The notes below the pieces were generated by a model that was given only the letters and a program-made list of their open reading frames with translations, ran no database searches and was not told the origin of the DNA. From NCBI RefSeq assembly GCF_902493215.1, contig NZ_CABUOL010000011.1:1-64000 (forward strand): a DNA stretch of 64,000 bases. The letters are read 5' to 3'. Shown piece after piece: positions 34,702-42,763 of this stretch. Source of the DNA: an uncultured Mediterranea sp. (GTDB taxonomy: Bacteria; Bacteroidota; Bacteroidia; Bacteroidales; Bacteroidaceae). Position numbers and translations under genes: made by a program. Numbering within the stretch: position 1 is the first letter of the stretch; each line of letters opens with the position of its first letter.

Positions 34702-35640
34702 TCAGATACCTTCTATGATATAATCTTGTTCTTGGGAGAAGGGTTTCAGCGTATGTGTCCATTCCTTTCCGTCAGAAGAAATCAGGCGCAGGGATCGGAT
34801 GTCTTCCTTTTTGTCGGTTTTGAACATGAGGAGACCGTCCTTGTCCGTTGTTCCTCTGTATTGTTGGTTGGCATAGATTTTTATGTTTCCCGTTTGGGGG
34901 CGGGAAGGGCTGGTTTTGACCATCAGAATGAAGCCTTTTTCATTGTTCTCCAGTTCGAGCCAGCTGACCTCTTGCCGGGTTGTACAGGTGTCCGTAGGTT
35001 GGCTTTGGAAAGCGGAGAGGGCGGAGAGGGATGCATCTGTTATGGTGGAGGTAAACGTGAATTCTCCATTTCTGATTTGTACGCTCTCGGGAGCGATGCC
35101 GAGTGTCTGTAGCAAAGAGTCGCGCTTGGCTTTGGAAAGCATGGGGAGAAAGATGCGTTTTCCGTTGGGGAACTCGGCGCTTTGGCTGCCGAAGGGTTGC
35201 GCCTTTCGTTGGTTGGCGTGGATTCTGTCCACATAAATCAGATATTCGTAGTTCAGGATATGGCCCTTGCGGTAGTATTCGGTTACGAACGGCAGGTATT
35301 TGAGTTGAGTGGGGGAATCGGCATGTTGCAGCACCATAAAACAGGCTCTCCAACTGTTGTCCGACAGGCCTTCAAGCCGACCGTTGATGATGGAGTCGAC
35401 GATGGGCAGGACTATCGACTGGTTGATGGAGTCGGTTCGGTCCCATTGGCGCAAATAGGCCTCCTTTTCTTTCGGGTCATGGCTTTGATTGTAATTGTGT
35501 CTCACTTTCTGGTCGTTGTGCAGAACCACCTTGAGCAGTGAGTCGATTGTGGCTGCATTCCTTTCTTTTTGCGCTGTGGCCGTGCGGGGGCAAAAGGCTA
35601 GAACGCCCAATAGGAGTAAGATGTGTATGGATTGTTTCAT
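34702..35640 (-). CDS. Secreted DUF6624-family protein
   Basis: A 312-residue protein with a signal peptide (ILLLLGVLAFCPRTATAQK). Residues about 60-165 match the DUF6624 pattern as I remember it: FMVLQHAD, then LIYVDRIHANQRKAQPFGSQ, corresponding to the family's 'QHAD...DRi...g..Q.YGTQ'. The C-terminal half is beta-rich (VSWLELENNEKGFILMVKTS, then RSLRLISSDGKEWTHTL) and looks like a small carboxypeptidase-regulatory-like domain. No enzyme activity is known to me for the family. Single gene with a -7 box at 35664. Confidence 0.75.
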   Translation of the reverse strand: MKQSIHILLLLGVLAFCPRTATAQKERNAATIDSLLKVVLHNDQKVRHNYNQSHDPKEKEAYLRQWDRTDSINQSIVLPIVDSIINGRLEGLSDNSWRACFMVLQHADSPTQLKYLPFVTEYYRKGHILNYEYLIYVDRIHANQRKAQPFGSQSAEFPNGKRIFLPMLSKAKRDSLLQTLGIAPESVQIRNGEFTFTSTITDASLSALSAFQSQPTDTCTTRQEVSWLELENNEKGFILMVKTSPSRPQTGNIKIYANQQYRGTTDKDGLLMFKTDKKEDIRSLRLISSDGKEWTHTLKPFSQEQDYIIEGI

Positions 35641-35663
35641 GGCAGAATGTTTTTTCTACAACA

Positions 35664-35671
35664 CAAATGTA
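35664..35671 (-). promoter_or_regulatory. -7 box for the DUF6624 gene
   Basis: Reads TACATTTG on the minus strand, 23 bases before the gene start. Confidence 0.45.
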
Positions 35672-35772
35672 TGGAGAAAAGAGGAAATCTGCAAGGTTCT
35701 GGTGTGCTTTATGTCCCTTATCGGTATGGTTCTGCTGCCTTTCCTGTTTTCAGCCTCGGCATTGTTTTCCTG

Positions 35773-35838
35773 CAAAACATTGCTTTCTCTGGTACAAAAC
35801 ATTCTTTCTTTTGAGAGAAAACATTGCTTTCTTTTTAA
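35773..35838. repeat. Tandem array, three 22-bp units with AAAACATTGCTTT core
   Basis: Units start at 35773, 35795 and 35817, an exact 22-bp period: CAAAACATTGCTTTCT, CAAAACATTCTTTCT, GAAAACATTGCTTTCT. The 13-base core is palindromic apart from one pair and the centre. It lies in the 432-base divergent gap 35641-36072, which otherwise holds only the two flanking promoters. Confidence 0.75.
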
Positions 35839-35931
35839 TAGAACTGATATTGCTTGCAGATTAATTATTCTTCTTTGGTGGAAAAGCGGAAAGTTTTCCG
35901 TCAGAATGTGGCGTGCAAAGAGAAAGACCCC

Positions 35932-35939
35932 TATCTTTG
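35932..35939 (+). promoter_or_regulatory. -7 box upstream of the 822-residue lipoprotein gene
   Basis: Exact TATCTTTG, followed by a leader of about 130 bases before the ATG at 36073. Confidence 0.5.
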
Positions 35940-36072
35940 CAAAAAGAGGTATGTTTCCTGATTATCTGTAGATGTGGCATCATTTTCATAGAACTTATTA
36001 TAAAAATTTTACAGGTAGGACGGAGCATATCTGTTAGCGGAAATTTTGGTGTAATATAATATAGGTTAAGGT

Positions 36073-38541
36073 ATGAAGAATTTTTGTCTGTTGTTACTTT
36101 GTGGAAGTATCTTGGGCTGTACAACTGCTCAGAGAGGAGTCCATGATACTGATTCGATATCCGGTATTTATCCGAAACTTGCTTACTATAACAACGAAGG
36201 CGAATGTGGTACGGGAGCCGTAGTTCCTTGGGCTGGGCGCTTGTGGGTTATCACCTATGGTCCCCACTTGCCCAAAGGCTCGTCAGACAAGTTATATGAA
36301 ATCACTCCTGACTACAAACAAATAGTACATGATGAAAGTATAGGCGGAACACCTGCCAACCGCATGATACATGCTGAAAGCCGGCAACTCTTTATCGGTC
36401 CTTATGCCGTTGACTCTACCGGAAAAGTAAGGGTGATACCTTATGACAAGATGCCGGGACGGCATACGGGCAACGCCCGCCATCTGACGACTCCTGCTGG
36501 GAAAATCTATTATGCCACGATGGAAGAGGGTTTCTACAGCGTGGATGTCCATACCCTGGCGGTCGATACGTTGTATCTTGACGGAAATGTACTGCCCAAG
36601 GAAAGAGGGGGCGCTTCCCATGTCAACGAACTCTTGCCGGGTGCCCACGGGAAAGGTTTCTACTCGGGTCAGGGAGTTGCGGTATATAGCAACAATGGCG
36701 AAAATTCGAGGGAAGCGATGAGCCGTTTTGATGCGGAGTCGGGTGTGTTGGCCGAATGGGACAGCAAGAACTGGAAGGTTGTCAGACGCAACCAGTTCGT
36801 GGAAGTGACCGGCCCCGGCGGTATTTATGGCAATGCCAATCCCGAAACGGATCCGATCTGGGCAACCGGATGGGACCACAAGTCCGTTCTGCTGGGTGTA
36901 CGTGACGCGAAGAAAGGATGGAGCTTCTACCGCCTGCCAAAAGCAAGCCACAGTTATGACGGCGCACACGGCTGGAACACGGAATGGCCACGCATCCGCA
37001 ACGTGGGTACAGAAAGCAATCCCGATTACCTGATGACCATGCATGGCCTTTTCTGGCGTTTCCCCGGAAACTTTACAGCCCAAACTTCGGCGGGTATCCG
37101 CCCGCGTTCGGCCTATCTGAAGGTTATCGGTGACTTCACACGCTGGAACGACCAGTTGGTCTTCGGATGCGATGATTCCGCCCAGAAGGAATTCCTGAAC
37201 AAGCGCAAGGCCAAAGGAGACATTGAAGGCCCCGGACAGTCCAACTCCAACCTGTGGTTCACCAGCCTGACAAAGCCCGACGAACTGGGACCCGCCACAG
37301 CTGAGGGAGCCGTCTGGGCCGGAGAACAGGTGAAGGCCGGAGAATATTCCGAACCGTTCCTCTTCACAGGATGGGACAAGAAATGCGCCTGGATCAGGAA
37401 CGAAGGCAAACAGAACACATCCTTCGTATTCGAAGTGGATGTCAAAGGAAACGGGGAATGGAAAACGCTCAGAAGCGTTCAGGTACCCGCAGGAAAGTCG
37501 GCCTACATCACTTTTGACAAGAACGAGAAGGGTGAATGGATCCGTGTAAAGGCTGAAAATGACACCCGTATAACCATCAGCTTCAACTATACTTCCGAAG
37601 ACAACCGGAAGACACGACCCGCTTCCATGTTCAACGGATTGGCCCGGAAGGACGGTTCATCCTATATCGGAGGTATTCTGTACGGTTTGGGTGACAACAG
37701 AAGGGTTTTGGGACTCGTTGCCAATGAATACAAGGACGGTCGGATGACCGAAGGCGGCTATTATGAAATGGGCGAGGAATTCAAGCTGGTCAAGAAGGAG
37801 GATTCCAAAACTGCCGGATTCATCAAATCCAAGTTTGCCATCCCGCAGTCGGTAATCACCATGGAGGAAGGTTCTATTCTGATAATCGACGATGCCGGCC
37901 GTCGCTGGCGTCTGCCCTTGGGAACAGACGAATACCGTAGGCCTACGGACAACGGCCAGTTGCGTATCTGCCGTGAGGTGGCTACCGAACGTGACCTGTT
38001 TTCCTGTATGGGAACATTTTATGAATTGCCGGCCGAGAATGCGGACGGTTATGCCAAGATACGCCCCGTTGCCACACATCCATTCTTCATCAATGACTAT
38101 GCCTCCTACCGGGGTATGCTGGTGATGACAGGTGTTACTCCGGAAGATGCGGAAGACAATCCGCATGTGGTGGTTTCGGAAGACGGCAAGGCTGCAGTAT
38201 GGGTAGGAACCATCGACGACCTCTGGGAGATGGGCAAGCCCGTAGGACAGGGTGGCCCCTGGAAAGAGACGAAGGTAAAGGCAAACGTTCCTTCGGATCC
38301 GTACCTGATTGCCTTCTACGACAAGAAGACCCTTACCTTGAAACAGGAATCGGATAAGGTGGTCAAGCTGACTGTAGAAGTAGACCCGACCGGTAACGGT
38401 GACTGGATGGTATACGAAACGTATCAGATGGAACCGGGCAAGGAAAAGAAGGTTGTTCTTCCGGACGAGCTGCAGGCCCGTTGGATACGATTCGTATCCG
38501 ATGCAGATACACAGGCTACGGCATGGCTTGTCTATGAATAA
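36073..38541 (+). CDS. Large lipoprotein of unknown function, beta-propeller-like
   Basis: An 822-residue protein with lipobox ILGC (Cys16), so lipid-anchored. I do not recognise the family. The N-terminal ~400 residues show a blade-like rhythm (GRLWVITYGPHLPKGSSDKL, then RQLFIGPYAVDSTGKVRVIP, then GKIYYATMEEGFYSVDVHTL), suggesting a propeller. Two later blocks resemble each other and look like beta-sandwich modules: VFEVDVKGNGEWKTLRSVQV with AGKSAYITF (about 455-485) and LTVEVDPTGNGDWMVYETYQ with PGKEKKVVL (about 770-800). Conserved-looking Trp, Asp and His residues (HSYDGAHGWNTEWPRIRNVG) would fit a carbohydrate-active protein; that is an inference. Monocistronic. Confidence 0.75.
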   Translation: MKNFCLLLLCGSILGCTTAQRGVHDTDSISGIYPKLAYYNNEGECGTGAVVPWAGRLWVITYGPHLPKGSSDKLYEITPDYKQIVHDESIGGTPANRMIHAESRQLFIGPYAVDSTGKVRVIPYDKMPGRHTGNARHLTTPAGKIYYATMEEGFYSVDVHTLAVDTLYLDGNVLPKERGGASHVNELLPGAHGKGFYSGQGVAVYSNNGENSREAMSRFDAESGVLAEWDSKNWKVVRRNQFVEVTGPGGIYGNANPETDPIWATGWDHKSVLLGVRDAKKGWSFYRLPKASHSYDGAHGWNTEWPRIRNVGTESNPDYLMTMHGLFWRFPGNFTAQTSAGIRPRSAYLKVIGDFTRWNDQLVFGCDDSAQKEFLNKRKAKGDIEGPGQSNSNLWFTSLTKPDELGPATAEGAVWAGEQVKAGEYSEPFLFTGWDKKCAWIRNEGKQNTSFVFEVDVKGNGEWKTLRSVQVPAGKSAYITFDKNEKGEWIRVKAENDTRITISFNYTSEDNRKTRPASMFNGLARKDGSSYIGGILYGLGDNRRVLGLVANEYKDGRMTEGGYYEMGEEFKLVKKEDSKTAGFIKSKFAIPQSVITMEEGSILIIDDAGRRWRLPLGTDEYRRPTDNGQLRICREVATERDLFSCMGTFYELPAENADGYAKIRPVATHPFFINDYASYRGMLVMTGVTPEDAEDNPHVVVSEDGKAAVWVGTIDDLWEMGKPVGQGGPWKETKVKANVPSDPYLIAFYDKKTLTLKQESDKVVKLTVEVDPTGNGDWMVYETYQMEPGKEKKVVLPDELQARWIRFVSDADTQATAWLVYE

Positions 38542-38562
38542 TTTGCAAACGGAATAAAAAAC

Positions 38563-38630
38563 ACGGACGGCGCAGAAGAAAAGTAAAGGGAATAAGCTCC
38601 CTTTCCTATCTTCTGCGCCGTCCGTATTTT
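38563..38630. terminator. Long bidirectional terminator between the lipoprotein gene and topA
   Basis: A perfect 17-bp outer stem (38563-38579 with 38609-38625) plus an inner AAAGGGA/TCCCTTT stem, with an A-run before and T-run after. Serves both converging genes. Confidence 0.85.
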
Positions 38631-38645
38631 ATAGGGCTGTAGGCC

Positions 38646-40997
38646 TTATGCCTTTTTGCGGGCCGTCTTGCCGCGGCGTGCCTTGGGTTTGTCAGGGTCG
38701 CTCTGCAGCTTGATGAGGTCCATGCAGGCCTGCAGGTTGAGGTCTTCGGGCGTGATGCCTTCGGGTATCTTGTAGTTGCTGCCCTTGTAGGCGATGTAGG
38801 GACCGTAGCGGCCGTTCATGATTTCGAGTTCAGGCTCTTCGTCGAACTTCTTGATGTGGCGCTTGGCTTCGGCTTCCTGCTTCTCTTTGATGAGGGCCAC
38901 GGCTTCGTCCAGGCTGACGGTCAGCGGATCGGTTCCTTGGGGCAGGGAGGCGAACATCGTCTTCCATTGGGCATAGGGACCGTAGCGGCCGCTGCTTACC
39001 TTGATTTCGGCTCCGTCGTATTCGCCCAGTGTGCGGGGCAGGCGGAAGAGCTTCAGGGCTTCGTCCAGCGTGATGGTTTCGATGGACATGCCTTTCTCCA
39101 GGCGGGAGAAGCGGGGCTTCTCGCCATCGTCGGCGCTACCTATCTGTACCACGGGGCCGAAGCGGCCGATTTTTACCGATACGGGCTTGCCGCTGGCGGG
39201 GTCGGTGCCCAGCAAGCGTTCGCCGGCCTTGTGTTCGTTCTTGGCGGCGAGGGTCTTCTCTACCGAGGGATGGAACTTGTGGTAGAAGCGGTCGAGCACG
39301 GTGGTCCACTTCGTTTCGCCTTCGGCAATCTCGTCGAACTGCTTCTCGACGGTGGCCGTGAAGTTGTAGTCGAGGATGTCGGGGAAGTACTCGGTGAGGA
39401 AGTCGTTCACCACCATGCCGATGTCGGTCGGCAGCAGTTTGGACTTCTCGGCACCGGTCAGCTCCGTGCGGGTATCTTCGGTGATGTCTTTTCCTTTTTC
39501 CAGTGTCAGTACGTCGTACTTGCGCTCCTTACCCGGCTTTTCGCCCTTCACCACATATTCGCGCTGCTGGATGGTCGAGATGGTGGGCGCGTAGGTAGAC
39601 GGACGTCCGATGCCCAGTTCCTCGAGCTTGCGCACCAGGCTGGCTTCGGTGTAGCGGGGCGGCTGGAGGGTGAAGCGTTCGGTGGCGGTCACGTTGCTGT
39701 AGTCCAGCGTCTGTCCCTGTGTGAGCGGAGGCAGCAGGCCGGCCACGTCGTCGCCCTCGGCTTCATCGTCGTGCGACTCGCGGTACACGCGCAGGAAACC
39801 GTCGAACTTCACGACTTCGCCCACGGCGGTAAATTCTTCGCCGGTGTTGCTCAGGCCGATGGTCACCGTTGTCTTTTCCAGTTCGGCTTCGGCCATCTGC
39901 GAGGCCAGCGTACGTTTCCATATCAGGTCGTAGAGGCGGCGTTCCTGTGCGGTGGCCTCTATCTTGACGTTCTCCATGTAGGTGGGGCGGATAGCCTCGT
40001 GAGCCTCCTGTGCACCTTTGGTCTTGGTAGTGAAATGGCGCGAGTGCAGGTAACGTTCGCCCATCTTGGCGGTGATGGTCTCACGGGCGGCGTTGATGGC
40101 CAGCTCGGAGAGGTTCACCGAGTCGGTACGCATGTAGGTAATGTGTCCCGATTCGTAGAGGCTCTGTGCCACCATCATCGTCTGAGCCACCGAGAAACCC
40201 AGTTTGCGGGCTGCTTCCTGCTGGAGGGTCGAGGTGGTGAAGGGGGGAGCGGGACTCTTCTTCAGCGGGCGCGTGGCGATGTCGCGGATGGTGAAGGTGG
40301 CATCCTTGCAGCTCTCAAGGAAACGGCGTGCCTCTTCCTTGGTCTTGAAACGATGTTCCAGTTCGGCTTTCATTTCCACCAGTTTGCCGTTGGCGTCGGG
40401 CACGGGGAAGACGGCCGTCACACGGTAGGCCGCTTCGCTGTGGAAGGCCTGAATCTCGCGTTCACGCTCGGCGATGAGGCGCACGGCCACTGACTGTACA
40501 CGGCCGGCCGAGAGGGCGGGTTTCACCTTGCGCCACAGGACGGGCGACAATTCGAAACCTACGATACGGTCCAGGATGCGGCGTGCCTGCTGGGCGTCTA
40601 CCAGGTTTAGGTCAATTTGGCGCGGGTTCTCAATGGCGCGCAGGATGGCGTTCTTGGTGATTTCGTGGAAGACGATGCGCCGCGTGTGTTCGGGCTTCAG
40701 CTCCAGCACCTCGTACAGGTGCCAGGCGATGGCCTCTCCCTCGCGGTCCTCATCGGATGCGAGCCAGACGGTTTCGGCCTTGGCGGCTTCCTCCTTCAGG
40801 TGGGCAACAAGCTTCTTCTTGTCTGCCGGGATTTCGTATTGCGGCTCGAAGTGGTTGTTGACGTCGATGCTGAAATCTTTTTTCCGTAAGTCACGGATAT
40901 GACCATAGCTGGAGAGGACTTCGTAGTCCTTCCCCAGAAACTTTTCGATGGTCTTGGCTTTGGCCGGTGACTCGACTATGACTAAATTCTTCTGCAT
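38646..40997 (-). CDS. topA: DNA topoisomerase I (type IA)
   Basis: A 783-residue enzyme relaxing negative supercoils. The start at 40997 (MQKNLVIVESPAKAKTIEKF) is chosen because the TOPRIM domain begins immediately; upstream in-frame codons add unrelated residues. Seen: TOPRIM acidic triad ASDEDREGEAIAWHLYEVL, GRVQSVAVRLI, active-site Tyr in ITYMRTDSVNLS, and RPSTYAPTISTIQQREYV. The C-terminus has repeats of the GRYGPYAQWKTMFASLP / GRYGPYIAYKGSNYKIPEG type rather than zinc fingers, normal for Bacteroidetes, and a basic tail KPKARRGKTARKKA. -7 box at 41040. Confidence 0.96.
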   Translation of the reverse strand: MQKNLVIVESPAKAKTIEKFLGKDYEVLSSYGHIRDLRKKDFSIDVNNHFEPQYEIPADKKKLVAHLKEEAAKAETVWLASDEDREGEAIAWHLYEVLELKPEHTRRIVFHEITKNAILRAIENPRQIDLNLVDAQQARRILDRIVGFELSPVLWRKVKPALSAGRVQSVAVRLIAEREREIQAFHSEAAYRVTAVFPVPDANGKLVEMKAELEHRFKTKEEARRFLESCKDATFTIRDIATRPLKKSPAPPFTTSTLQQEAARKLGFSVAQTMMVAQSLYESGHITYMRTDSVNLSELAINAARETITAKMGERYLHSRHFTTKTKGAQEAHEAIRPTYMENVKIEATAQERRLYDLIWKRTLASQMAEAELEKTTVTIGLSNTGEEFTAVGEVVKFDGFLRVYRESHDDEAEGDDVAGLLPPLTQGQTLDYSNVTATERFTLQPPRYTEASLVRKLEELGIGRPSTYAPTISTIQQREYVVKGEKPGKERKYDVLTLEKGKDITEDTRTELTGAEKSKLLPTDIGMVVNDFLTEYFPDILDYNFTATVEKQFDEIAEGETKWTTVLDRFYHKFHPSVEKTLAAKNEHKAGERLLGTDPASGKPVSVKIGRFGPVVQIGSADDGEKPRFSRLEKGMSIETITLDEALKLFRLPRTLGEYDGAEIKVSSGRYGPYAQWKTMFASLPQGTDPLTVSLDEAVALIKEKQEAEAKRHIKKFDEEPELEIMNGRYGPYIAYKGSNYKIPEGITPEDLNLQACMDLIKLQSDPDKPKARRGKTARKKA

Positions 40998-41039
40998 AAA
41001 TTCTTGTTTATTGCGGACGTGCCCCGCAGATTCCGCCCG

Positions 41040-41047
41040 CAAAAGTA
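41040..41047 (-). promoter_or_regulatory. -7 box upstream of topA
   Basis: Reads TACTTTTG on the minus strand, 43 bases before the topA start; supports the start chosen for topA. Confidence 0.5.
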
Positions 41048-41090
41048 GGAAAAAACAATTTCCCCACCTTAATTATATAAAGAAAAAAAG

Positions 41091-42758
41091 CTAAAAACGG
41101 AAACTGACGCCTCCCAGGAAGTTTATGCCTTGGGCGGGACAGCCTTCGTAATACTGGTAATCCTTATTCAGCAGATTGTTGAGGCGGGCGTATACCAGAA
41201 TGTTGCGGAACAGCTCGTAGTGGGCCGACAGGTAGAGGTCGCTGACGGCGTCGGCACGTTCACCTTCCACTTTGCTGCGGCCGATGTGACGGTAACCCAG
41301 CGAAAAGCGCAGAGCCGACAGAGGCTGTACGTCTATCCGTGCATCTGCTTCGAGGGCAGGCTTGAAGCCCAGTATCATGCTTTCGGCGTATGCGGCGCTT
41401 TCCTCGGTCGGAGTACTCCAGTTGCGGTAGACGGCCGAGGCATGGAAACCGAACAGCTGCTTGTAGCTGTAGTCCAGCGCACCACCTACGTAAATGTTGC
41501 GGGCATCGGCTTGGTTGAGGAGTAGGCGATAGTTGGATTCGGGGCCTCCTACGGAGTAGTCGATCCCTACAAAAAGGTCGTTCTTCAGGTCCTGATAACC
41601 ACCATACACGTGGAGCCAAAGCTCGTCGGCAGGACTGGCCTTGAAGCCGATGGCAGCGTTCAGCTGTTCGTAGGTGGCGTCGAGCTGGTTGTAGAGCTGG
41701 CCGTAAGGATTGTAGCTTTCCAGTTGGCGGAAGTCATTCTGCCGTTTGCCGCCGGTGGCCTGTGCGTAAAGCAGGTAGCTGTCCGAGAAGTTGTACTGCA
41801 CCTGTACGTCGGGAGCGGCGCGGAACTGCTTGCCGAACCCGAAGGCCATGTCGACATGCGCCCCCAGCGTCAGCTGCCAGTCGTCATTGTGGAAGCGGTA
41901 GGCCGGATTCAGTCCGATGGATGTGCAGTTGTCAAATTCGGCTTTCCGGTAGAGCGCATTGTCCATGTAGAAACCGATGCGGATGAGCTGCCCGTCCGAG
42001 ATGTCGCCGCTCACTTCGGCCTTGGTGCGTACCAGGCTTTCGCCGGCATCCGCAGCTGCCGGGTCATGCTGGCGCTGGTAGAGCAGCAGGTTGGTTTCCA
42101 GGGCATAGTCCAGTGCCAGGTCTTTGTTGCGGTTCTGGAGGCCGAGGTGCACGTCGCCGGCGGTGAATTTCTGCTTGCTGTCCTCCCATCCGGGCATGAA
42201 GTTGAAGTTGCTCAACCCGAAGTGGCCGCCCAGATTGAAGTCCAGGTTGCGGAAGCGGTGCTGGTAGTCTACGCCCGCACGAGTGCGGTAATAGCGCGAC
42301 TTCCACTTCTCCTGCCCTTCGCCCATGTCGAGCTTGCCATTCATGCCGTCCATGCCCAGCTGCAGGTTCAGCCGGTCTAGGTCCGTCAGGGCGAACCGGT
42401 AGGCAGCCTGCAGGTCCAGGTTATTGTTGTTGCCATAGCCCAGGCGTGCATAGCCGGCAGTCGCTTTCTCTTGTGCTTCCTGTCCGGTATAGGGCTGCAT
42501 GAGGCCGGCCGGTATGCGGGTGGCGGGCATCAGTTTTTCGTCGTAGGCCACGGCTTTCTTGCTGACCGCAGGAGGTTCGACGCGGGGCAGTACGTTGACC
42601 TTCGCCGCATCCATAATGTCGGGATTGTATTCCTGTTCCACTACCACGGTACGTACCAGGGTCGTGTCTTTTTTCTGTTCCTGTGCCTGCAGGGCTACGG
42701 GCAGGGCGGCCAGGCACATGCCTCCCAAGAGATATTGTATCGTTTTCATCTTTGTCAA
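41091..42758 (-). CDS. Outer-membrane beta-barrel protein (TonB-receptor-like, no plug)
   Basis: A 555-residue secreted protein; Met1 or Met4 could start it, Met4 giving the cleaner signal MKTIQYLLGGMCLAALPVAL. After a short extracytoplasmic linker with VRTVVVEQEYNPDIMDAAKV, alternating amphipathic strands run to a C-terminal aromatic ending FLGGVSFRF, typical of BAM-inserted barrels. No plug domain or TonB box is seen, so it is not a classical receptor. It starts 5 bases after the stop of a 1014-residue TPR protein, so the two are surely co-transcribed and may work together at the envelope. Function unknown. Confidence 0.8.
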   Translation of the reverse strand: MTKMKTIQYLLGGMCLAALPVALQAQEQKKDTTLVRTVVVEQEYNPDIMDAAKVNVLPRVEPPAVSKKAVAYDEKLMPATRIPAGLMQPYTGQEAQEKATAGYARLGYGNNNNLDLQAAYRFALTDLDRLNLQLGMDGMNGKLDMGEGQEKWKSRYYRTRAGVDYQHRFRNLDFNLGGHFGLSNFNFMPGWEDSKQKFTAGDVHLGLQNRNKDLALDYALETNLLLYQRQHDPAAADAGESLVRTKAEVSGDISDGQLIRIGFYMDNALYRKAEFDNCTSIGLNPAYRFHNDDWQLTLGAHVDMAFGFGKQFRAAPDVQVQYNFSDSYLLYAQATGGKRQNDFRQLESYNPYGQLYNQLDATYEQLNAAIGFKASPADELWLHVYGGYQDLKNDLFVGIDYSVGGPESNYRLLLNQADARNIYVGGALDYSYKQLFGFHASAVYRNWSTPTEESAAYAESMILGFKPALEADARIDVQPLSALRFSLGYRHIGRSKVEGERADAVSDLYLSAHYELFRNILVYARLNNLLNKDYQYYEGCPAQGINFLGGVSFRF

Positions 42759-42763
42759 GGGGT

